Shown here: piece after piece, positions 8,301 to 12,304 of the stretch
Layout: each line of letters starts with the position of its first letter
How positions within the stretch are numbered: the stretch's first letter is position 1
NCBI GenBank assembly: GCA_017510875.1
Contig: JAFWLX010000141.1
Coordinates: forward strand, 1-12,304
Source: Atopobiaceae bacterium
GTDB lineage: Bacteria; Actinomycetota; Coriobacteriia; Coriobacteriales; Atopobiaceae
Direction: 5' to 3'
DNA length: 12,304 nucleotides
Made by a program: the position numbers and the translations under genes
The notes under the pieces: generated by a model
Seen by the model: the letters and a program-made list of their open reading frames with translations, nothing else
The model's database searches: none
Told to the model about the DNA's origin: nothing

Positions 8301-8869
8301 CCGTGCTTCGCGAGGTATGTCACAGGGCCAGTTCCGAGAGGGCGCCCGCCGGCGTCGTGAAGTGCGCCATGGGATACTGGGATGAGGTTCGTGGATACGA
8401 GCTTCAGTCAGGCGTGACAGGCGGGCTGACCGGCGTGTTTCTCCTGGCGCACAATCCTGTGGTTCAGGCTGACTGGCTTGCACCGCGCATGGCTATTGAA
8501 GCTTCGGAAAACGATGTGTCAGACGAGCTGCCTGGCGTGTCGGGGAGGCTGGCGGATGTAGCTCGAATCAGTCCCGCCGATGCGATGACTGTGCTTGAGT
8601 GCGCGGTTAGTACACAATCGGGGGCTGAACGCGTTACATGGATTGGGAAGTCCTTATTCCAAGTGCTTGCATATGCATGTTCGTCGCATGACGAGACCGT
8701 GGTTCATCGTGCGAGAGCCCTGATGGACAGGCTTGGCAGGCAAGGGATGATCAGCCTGGATGAGCGGGTGCATGAGGCTATGGAAGAACTGGGGCTTGTC
8801 GAGCAACAAGCGATGATGACGGCAGACGGTGAAGCAGTGCGTGCGCCTAAAGGTGTTTTGGATAGTTAG
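5258..8869 (+). CDS. Giant helical protein of unknown function (~1203 aa)
   Basis: I do not recognise a named family. The protein appears almost wholly alpha-helical, with many short amphipathic helix pairs that suggest HEAT/ARM-like solenoid repeats over much of its length. The first 70 residues resemble a HEPN-type helical domain (R54, then YYGRELLNNLP at 59-69), but the usual catalytic His position is Tyr, so RNase activity is doubtful. Near residue 247 begins RRVFFEGIRSPKWMRHLKD, followed by GAF and WPEGSYL, a pattern I associate with large accessory-region proteins of unknown role. No Walker A, nuclease, protease, signal or membrane motif is seen. I prefer ATG 5258 to the in-frame GTG at 5252 because AGGGA (5246-5250) is 7 nt from the ATG but only 1 nt from the GTG. 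It follows DUF4238 by 160 bp on the same strand and could be its partner; a scaffold or sensor role is inference. Confidence 0.85.
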   Translation: MGKQQTGTEGLWNERRRELYGLLIDLNEGLAELYKRAINELDSLQSEEMSAVTRSTVSYYGRELLNNLPAFLTDDGTVPPRGQYQGLQAQVLKRVVRLAAESNLPAAAIDNQSVPVPGELAMAVRELVEAHEKGSLSRRQRDSVIILGRVQDDVAANGLLEEARTVLTDHQHVDLTQADAISAKSAFVESFKTIEDILLARLGSFFDTVRELRALMSQVEGAGPSEDPDIAEIAKEVLLRLGDYQHRRVFFEGIRSPKWMRHLKDRGAFNAGVRDETDSGAYLRWPEGSYLVAVVDTCADDVLDVCLSAGQSPNPFVQAQLLSSAAKLPGDKAMGLHQVALVWSENMRKIPHYFEPHDAAQLVSNLFRCSSSGRQIGKAEKVLKAFFSPVFERDDEMVRYSRTEVSASIPEYCYDEELEYVVTHSDGRCGYLQIRKLLEHYELRYCESRRLEYGQSGVYMSWRPSIALPGDSYPSNYGNHLVDAFVRVLSKEAEQRSNCLTESYRSKSTLVSRSALYVLGGLVAKAVPPIPEGEENTSYSSEFVKCLAQSILDDPELLNKGFDAEMIALVQACMSRPRVFDTESIVGAIEEYRERQQRAYAASPWLQKLGENERNDIANRQAVSDEHLLLARIGGEVLPRGLAMRLVELDEELGVLSAEDLAFSTLFSVSSWGYTSPLTADQMLKTPANELGGFLREWRSRSVHDEPSVTGLANALQLAVSQDAMHFGGLLASVESLRPRYVGALLEGMSDALDKGNEVPAADLPAVCSWACTRMGVEADDKSDSAVTRAEYYDFRYDAGRLAEKLALSKTTLSAVNWKHLLATGVALSEVREPLKEKQFAKSYPDDPITVLINLLLPKGVEILVRVAGLAPSEEVRKEARDAIARLASLHQDTLVYGALGMAFPPLVEYDPQYAHELASKVLLVDMISLLPAFLYPALYWYRYHHETFCALKSIIQKMIIELHASDYAQGGLISKTTERIGYWLYVEREAGHMMPDDELYLLWRANASSEERRTVLREVCHRASSERAPAGVVKCAMGYWDEVRGYELQSGVTGGLTGVFLLAHNPVVQADWLAPRMAIEASENDVSDELPGVSGRLADVARISPADAMTVLECAVSTQSGAERVTWIGKSLFQVLAYACSSHDETVVHRARALMDRLGRQGMISLDERVHEAMEELGLVEQQAMMTADGEAVRAPKGVLDS

Positions 8870-8962
8870 GTATTTGGACGGCTGGCACCCCTATGCCCCG
8901 CCATTACACGTCGTGGATGCGGACAGCCCTCATCGAGCGGGTGACGTGGAAGCCCTGAGTGT

Positions 8963-9031
8963 CGATGTTCACTTAAAACTGCCCCTATGGTCACCGCATA
9001 GTGCGCACCGCGGTCACCGAGATTTGAGCAG
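8963..9031 (+). mobile_element. IS21-like terminal remnant, left of abiH
   Basis: TGTTCACTTAAAACTGCCCC (8966-8985) resembles the outer end of IS21-family elements. It is followed at 8987-9031 by a 45-bp segment that is 38/45 identical to 11328-11372. No transposase gene is recognisable here. The gene-free stretch 8870-9151 otherwise holds only the presumed abiH leader. Confidence 0.45.
8987..9031 (+). repeat. 45-bp direct repeat, copy 1
   Basis: Begins ATGGTCACCGC and ends GATTTGAGCAG. It matches 11328-11372 at 38 of 45 positions without gaps, in the same orientation. The pair brackets abiH. Confidence 0.8.
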
Positions 9032-9151
9032 CTTGCGCGCTCCGAGACCGCGCGTAAGCTTGGTAAAGCTCGCTGTGCGCAGCCTGTTTCGCCAAAAGAC
9101 AGGAGGGTATATTCAAGAACACCGTATGGGGCTCTAGAGGGTGGTGACAAC

Positions 9152-10741
9152 ATGTCCATGACACTTTCACGGTGTAGGGATTGCGGGAGACAATTCCTAC
9201 AATGTTCAGGCACAGGTGGTGGACGTTGCCGTATTTGCAACGCAAACAGGAGAGAAGAGAGCGCTCGGAAGAGGGAAGAGGCTGAGAGCCTGAAATGGCG
9301 CGAACAGCGAGCGAGGGACCATGAGCAGTTCCAGAGGGACGTGAAAAGCTACCATCCAGTCTCAATCGATAGCATCGTGCCAACCCATCGCTCTCTGTAC
9401 ATTATGGGAAACGGCTTCGACCTGATGCACAGGGTTCCATCGAGCTACTACAACTTCCGAGACAGCCTCGGAAAGCGAAGCCCCTTGAGGGCCACGCTGG
9501 AGATGGCGCTAACCCCAGACGATATCTGGGCGGACTTCGAAGATGCACTCGGCAGGCTCAACCTTGACCTGATGGGAAGCAGGGATATCGTCGACATGTG
9601 GCTAGGTACCTCCGGCTTCTGGGATGAGGATGCCGGCGCCTCCGAGTTCTACATGGCTGTCGAGGCGGCGGTCGGCCCTATTGCCGATATAGTCGACGAC
9701 CTTCAACCGGCATTTCGCAAATGGGTGTCACGCCTTTGTGTCGGAACGGACGACAGACCGTTGAGCAACCTGATCAGTCCCAAAGGCAAGGCGCTCAGCT
9801 TCAACTACACCGAGTTCATCGAGACGCTCTACGGAGTGAGCGACGTCTGCTATATCCATGGTTGCAGAAAGAACAAGAATGAGAGGTTGGTCTTGGGCCA
9901 CCGGCCCGGCGCCGAGGGCTCCTTTCACGAAACATGGAAGGAGCCCCATGACTTTCGGTCAGCAGCGGTGGACTTGGCCCGGGACGAGGCGTTTCGTCTG
10001 ATTGGTGAGTATAACGAGGATCTTACCAAGAATAGTAAAGAGATTATCGAGAACCATGAAGCATTCTTTGGGGCCTTGGCGGATACTGACCAGATAGTGG
10101 TGATTGGGCACTCCCTTTCGCCCGTTGACTGGGATTACTTCACCAAGGTGAGGGAGTCTGCGCAAGACGCGCACTGGTACTTTGGTGTTCATGGGCTGGC
10201 CGACCTGAGAAACCTAGGCAAGCTAGTGGGCCTGCTCGATTTGGTCAGCTTTGACGTCTTCAGGACGGACGGGATCTCAACCAAGTCCAACGCGACAGTT
10301 GCTGCGACCGCAAAGATGGAGAAAGCATCCGGGGCAAAGGTCTTTAAGGAAAGTGGAACGGCCGTAACCGTCAGCCCGGAGCACGTCCTGACCATTGACG
10401 GGAATGACGAACTGGTGCTGCCATGTGGCTGCAGGAGGGTCGTGATTCTGGATGGCTGCATGTTCATTGAGCTTTCCGGTTTTGACCGAAGTGTGCTGCT
10501 CTTTAACAAACGTGATGATAGGTGGAGCTTCACGGCTCAGCTAAAGAGCGTCAAGGGGCAACGCCTTGTGAATCCCAGGCTGAAGCACGTGTGCCTGAGC
10601 GAGAAGCGCATTACGTTTGTCTACAACAATCGCGTGCGCGCGTTTGACCTAGAGACCGGTTGCCTACTTGATAACCGAGCGATTCGGGGTGCGAGAAATC
10701 TGAGCTATGTGGGGATTGACATCATCCAGCGGTTTGTATGA
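9152..10741 (+). CDS. abiH: AbiH-like abortive infection protein with zinc ribbon and beta-rich tail
   Basis: This 529-residue protein has an AbiH-type core. LYIMGNGFDLMHRVPSSY (82-99) is the family's signature, followed by ALSFNYTEF (214-222), CYIHG (233-237), LGHRPG (248-253) and IGHSLSPVDWDYF (318-330). AbiH proteins cause abortive infection against phage; their biochemistry is poorly known. The order GNGFD, FNY, HG, GHS..D parallels SIR2-type folds, so nucleotide binding is a reasonable inference. Before the core lie a CxxC..CxxC zinc ribbon (Cys8, 11, 26, 29) and a charged helix (34-66). After it, residues about 400-529 are beta-rich and include YNNRVRAFDLETG, like a propeller blade. Purine-rich sequence (AGAGGGTGGTG, 9136-9146) precedes the ATG; ATG 9158 is an alternative. 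IS21-like debris flanks it on both sides, suggesting acquisition as a single-gene cargo. Confidence 0.85.
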   Translation: MSMTLSRCRDCGRQFLQCSGTGGGRCRICNANRREESARKREEAESLKWREQRARDHEQFQRDVKSYHPVSIDSIVPTHRSLYIMGNGFDLMHRVPSSYYNFRDSLGKRSPLRATLEMALTPDDIWADFEDALGRLNLDLMGSRDIVDMWLGTSGFWDEDAGASEFYMAVEAAVGPIADIVDDLQPAFRKWVSRLCVGTDDRPLSNLISPKGKALSFNYTEFIETLYGVSDVCYIHGCRKNKNERLVLGHRPGAEGSFHETWKEPHDFRSAAVDLARDEAFRLIGEYNEDLTKNSKEIIENHEAFFGALADTDQIVVIGHSLSPVDWDYFTKVRESAQDAHWYFGVHGLADLRNLGKLVGLLDLVSFDVFRTDGISTKSNATVAATAKMEKASGAKVFKESGTAVTVSPEHVLTIDGNDELVLPCGCRRVVILDGCMFIELSGFDRSVLLFNKRDDRWSFTAQLKSVKGQRLVNPRLKHVCLSEKRITFVYNNRVRAFDLETGCLLDNRAIRGARNLSYVGIDIIQRFV

Positions 10742-10831
10742 CCAAACGGCTTGTGATGGCCCCGCAAATGGCATTGAGCGTCGGATCCCCACACTACGTT
10801 TCCGAACTAGCGGCCGCCCGATTCACGTCGT

Positions 10832-10876
10832 GCGTCTGTGCGCCACCAGGATCAGTCCTTGGTGGCGCACAGACGC
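10832..10876. terminator. Perfect 17-bp hairpin downstream of abiH
   Basis: Bases 10832-10848 and 10860-10876 are exact reverse complements (arm starting GCGTCTGTGCGCC). GGA/TCC (10849-10851, 10856-10858) extend the stem past one bulged T to a TCAG loop. It lies 90 bp after the abiH stop and is followed by CAAAA rather than a T-run. It may terminate abiH transcription or be a dispersed palindromic repeat. Confidence 0.5.
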
Positions 10877-10945
10877 AAAATGCGTTGAGGTGAACAAAAC
10901 GAGGCTTTTGGGCATGGCCTGACCACAAAACGCGTTGATGTGAAC
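10876..10945 (+). repeat. Two 20-bp repeats spaced exactly 50 bp
   Basis: 10876-10895 (CAAAATGCGTTGAGGTGAAC) and 10926-10945 (CAAAACGCGTTGATGTGAAC) match at 18 of 20 positions. Weaker similarity continues to a shared AGGCT at 10902 and 10953. They abut the 17-bp hairpin and lie in a 449-bp stretch without a gene (10742-11190). Confidence 0.6.
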
Positions 10946-11050
10946 GCGATTTAGGCTGCAGAGTCTCTGGCGCGTGATCGCGTCGCAAACCGTGGTGTAT
11001 GAGGGATTGAGAGAAGAAGACCATCGCATGTCCTCGTCTGACGTAGTCTA

Positions 11051-11117
11051 GATTTCCCCATTTTCACAAACGGGATTTCCCTACTGTCACGTGGGGAATC
11101 CCCGCTCTCACGGAGGG
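11051..11117 (+). mobile_element. IS21-type terminal repeats (three tandem copies)
   Basis: Three related units start at 11051, 11074 and 11096, spaced 23 and 22 bp. They share GATTTCCC...TCAC..GG, with the third starting GAATCCCC. Multiple short repeats at the end, just upstream of istA, are a feature of IS21-family elements, where they bind the transposase. The truncated istA starts about 80 bp further on. Confidence 0.6.
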
Positions 11118-11199
11118 CGCGGCATGCCCGTCGCCCCCGCGAAGGTAGCCTCCGTAGCAAGGGTGTCCAAGCCTTTGGTTACGGAAGGACGTGGAAAGG

Positions 11200-11430
11200 A
11201 TGGCTCTAGACATGCCGCAGATAGATGATATACGCAGACTGTGGTCGGAGGGGCGGGGCGTCTCCAAGATCTCCCGCATGACCGGCCACGACAGGAAGAC
11301 GGTCAGTGCTCGCCAGAAACACCATCGATGGTCACTGCAAAGTGTGCACCGTGGCCACCAGGATTTGAGCAGTGTGGTCGGCTCTGGGGTGAAACTTCGG
11401 GGGAGCGGATCTAAGCGGGTCGTCTGCTAG
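11200..11430 (+). pseudogene. istA: Truncated IS21-family transposase gene istA
   Basis: The first 30-odd codons encode MPQIDDIRRLWSEGRG, then VSKISRMTGHDRKTV, the N-terminal helix-turn-helix of IS21 IstA transposases. Intact IstA proteins are roughly 400-500 residues. Similarity stops after codon TV (about 11304); the frame then runs through unrelated sequence and the 45-bp terminal repeat to a stop at 11430. The DDE catalytic domain and the istB partner gene are absent, so the element cannot transpose by itself. GGAAGGA (11183-11189) lies 10 nt before ATG 11200; ATG 11212 and GTG 11191 are alternatives. Confidence 0.75.
11328..11372 (+). repeat. 45-bp direct repeat, copy 2
   Basis: Partner of 8987-9031, 38/45 identical and in the same orientation. 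It lies within the remnant reading frame after the istA break, as if an internal deletion joined the left part of an IS to terminal sequence. Confidence 0.8.
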
Positions 11431-11447
11431 AGGAGGGTGGCGTGGAG

Positions 11448-11472
11448 CGGTCGCTTGTACTTACTGCGACCG
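11448..11472. repeat. Short 7-bp hairpin
   Basis: CGGTCGC (11448-11454) and GCGACCG (11466-11472) form an exact stem around an 11-nt loop, just after the IS21 remnant. It has no T-run and may be chance. Confidence 0.2.
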
Positions 11473-11489
11473 TGTTCGTTAATCCTCGC

Positions 11490-11544
11490 ATCCTTGACCA
11501 GACACCATCTCGTACCAGCAATTGTTCCAATCTGGAACAATTGC
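11490..11544 (+). repeat. Palindromic repeat unit A
   Basis: The unit runs from ATCCTTGACCAGAC through GTACCAGC to a perfect 12-bp inverted repeat (11518-11529 with 11533-11544, GCAATTGTTCCA arm, loop ATC). Unit B starts exactly 90 bp later with the same layout. Confidence 0.65.
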
Positions 11545-11579
11545 TTGCCTGTACCAAGGCCGCGTTCGAGGGGCTCGGA

Positions 11580-11630
11580 ATCCTTAGCCAGACGCCCTAG
11601 TACCAGCGGATGTGCCAATTTGGAACATCC
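11580..11630 (+). repeat. Palindromic repeat unit B
   Basis: A diverged copy of unit A: ATCCTTAGCCAGACG, then GTACCAGC, then an inverted repeat 11608-11617 with 11621-11630 (9 of 10 pairs, loop ATT). The core CCAATnTGGAAC is shared. The palindrome is kept although its outer bases differ from unit A. Confidence 0.65.
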
Positions 11631-11703
11631 TCACGTGCTCCGGGAGATGCCTCAGTTCCCTTGCTGCGCTAGGCTTCGACGGGCATGGGGCGGCAACGGT
11701 CGG

Positions 11704-11946
11704 GACCCAGTCGCCCGTCGCCCGGTCGATGCCGAAGCTGCGCCGCGCTCAGTCGAGGTCGCAGAGGGCTGGGCACACGTCCGTCGAGCCGTCGTCGAGG
11801 AGGACGACGTCGAGGTCGTCGTAGCCCTGAGCGAGTATGCTGTCGACGCACTGCGGCAGGCAGCGCTCCACGTCGTGGACGGGCACCATGACGGATACGA
11901 GCGGGCGCTCGGGGAGCGCGTGCGTGTCTGGTTGTGGTTGCCGCAC
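11704..11946 (-). pseudogene. Truncated family-2 glycosyltransferase
   Basis: From a GTG at 11946 (AGGGGAGG about 10 nt upstream; ATG 11973 is an in-frame alternative) the frame encodes RPLVSVMVPVHDVERCLPQC, then DVVLLDDGSTDVCPALCD, the N-terminal nucleotide-sugar-binding part of GT2 enzymes. A TGA follows. In the same frame, four codons later, FGIDRATGDWV appears, which in intact GT2 enzymes lies about 20 residues further on after an HKENGG-type segment. An internal deletion plus a stop has therefore broken the gene, and nothing of it continues beyond about 11704. It probably once made a surface polysaccharide and is divergent from the VanZ-like gene. Base composition matches the right flank rather than the island. 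Confidence 0.7.
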
Positions 11947-11994
11947 GTGCGCGTCGCCTCCCCTGGGTTGCATGTGGTGCCGGCCGGGTGTAAC

Positions 11995-12001
11995 TATTGT
12001 A
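11995..12001. promoter_or_regulatory. Overlapping divergent -10-like elements
   Basis: In the 84-bp gap between the glycosyltransferase remnant and the VanZ-like gene, the minus strand reads TACAAT (12001-11996) and the plus strand TATTGT (11995-12000). A plus-strand TTGCAT at 11968 is poorly spaced for the latter. One or both genes could start here; -35 support is weak. Confidence 0.3.
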
Positions 12002-12030
12002 CGGTGTGGGGCGGAGAGGGGAGGTCCCGC

Positions 12031-12304
12031 GTGGCGGTTCGGATTGCGCGCGTGTCGCTTTTGCTGGTCGCCGCCGCGGCGGGGCTGGGGCGGCTGTCGG
12101 TCGCGCTCGAGGGGCATGGCCAGGCGAGGATGGCGCTGGGCGTCGCGATGCTGCTCGCATACGCCTGCGTGCGCGCGAGGCTGACGCTCGTCGGGCGACG
12201 GGTGGGCGCGGGGCCGCAGGCGAACCTCCAGCCGCTCTGGTCGTACCGGGCCGCCCTCATGTGGGAGGGCCACCGGCTGCGCGCGCAGGACGCGGGGCTG
12301 CTCG
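12031..12304 (+). CDS. VanZ-like membrane protein, partial at window end
   Basis: A GTG at 12031 is preceded by GGGGAGG ending 6 nt upstream, and the frame stays open for 91 codons to the window edge. The product begins with a basic-hydrophobic stretch (VSLLLVAAAAGLG), a second hydrophobic helix (ALGVAMLLAYACV), and then NLQPLWSYRAAL. The latter resembles the NL.PF/W.S.R segment of VanZ-family membrane proteins. VanZ gives low-level teicoplanin resistance in enterococci, but most family members have no known role, so resistance should not be assumed. The C-terminal part is outside the window. Confidence 0.7.
   Translation, partial: MAVRIARVSLLLVAAAAGLGRLSVALEGHGQARMALGVAMLLAYACVRARLTLVGRRVGAGPQANLQPLWSYRAALMWEGHRLRAQDAGLL

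Noticed and set aside
10832..10945. CRISPR array
   Set aside because: Only two repeats of 20 bp with a 30-bp gap, and no cas genes in the window.
10794..11029. Minus-strand ORFs of 68-76 codons downstream of abiH
   Set aside because: They are made from the hairpin and 20-bp repeats and have no protein-like features.
11427..11618. 63-codon minus-strand ORF across the palindromic repeats
   Set aside because: Its content is produced by the repeat units themselves, and the second copy of the same text contains a stop, arguing against coding.
11669..12160. 163-codon minus-strand ORF, Arg/Pro/Ala-rich
   Set aside because: Typical spurious frame in GC-rich DNA; the glycosyltransferase motifs are in another frame.
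11837..12184. 115-codon plus-strand ORF, Trp/Cys/Arg-rich
   Set aside because: It overlaps the VanZ-like start out of frame, and its composition is that of a shadow frame.
12031..12304. Glycopeptide resistance gene
   Set aside because: Only a partial VanZ-like N-terminus is seen, with no van cluster; most VanZ-family proteins are not resistance factors.

Overview
The window looks like an accessory defence island set against the edge of a GC-rich bacterial chromosome. The right end (about 11700-12304) is very GC-rich: I count 48/60 G+C in 12061-12120, against 22/60 in 8101-8160 inside the island. It has GTG starts with strong Shine-Dalgarno sequences. This fits a high-GC Gram-positive (Actinomycetota, possibly Coriobacteriia). 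The taxonomic guess is inference; there is no rRNA or marker gene to confirm it.

Left block (1-3810, mostly minus strand): a two-gene operon encoding an AAA+ ATPase (IetA-like) and a subtilisin-like S8 serine protease (IetS-like). The genes overlap by 8 bp and a promoter-like sequence lies 5' of ietA. This pairing matches the ietAS toxin-antitoxin / anti-phage module. Further upstream, a second minus-strand promoter reads into a hairpin followed by five Ts. This may be a short non-coding RNA of about 75 nt or an attenuated leader.

Middle block (3823-8869, plus strand): a 68-aa putative zinc-binding protein followed by a perfect 18-bp hairpin, a DUF4238 protein, and a very large helical protein of about 1203 aa with no recognisable enzymatic motif. 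The DUF4238 and giant genes lie on one strand, 160 bp apart, and are the best candidate here for an undescribed functional unit.

Right block (8960-11430): an AbiH-like abortive-infection protein with an added N-terminal zinc ribbon and a C-terminal beta-rich extension. It is bracketed by two directly oriented 45-bp repeats (38/45 identical) that look like IS21-family terminal sequence. Between abiH and the second copy lie a 17-bp perfect hairpin, a pair of 20-bp repeats 50 bp apart, three 22-23-bp tandem repeats typical of an IS21 end, and an istA cut off after about 30 codons.

Edge (11480-12304): two diverged palindromic repeats 90 bp apart, a truncated and internally disrupted family-2 glycosyltransferase pseudogene (minus strand), and the start of a divergent VanZ-like membrane protein gene that runs off the window. 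The broken glycosyltransferase, the transposon debris and the composition change together suggest an island boundary near 11700.
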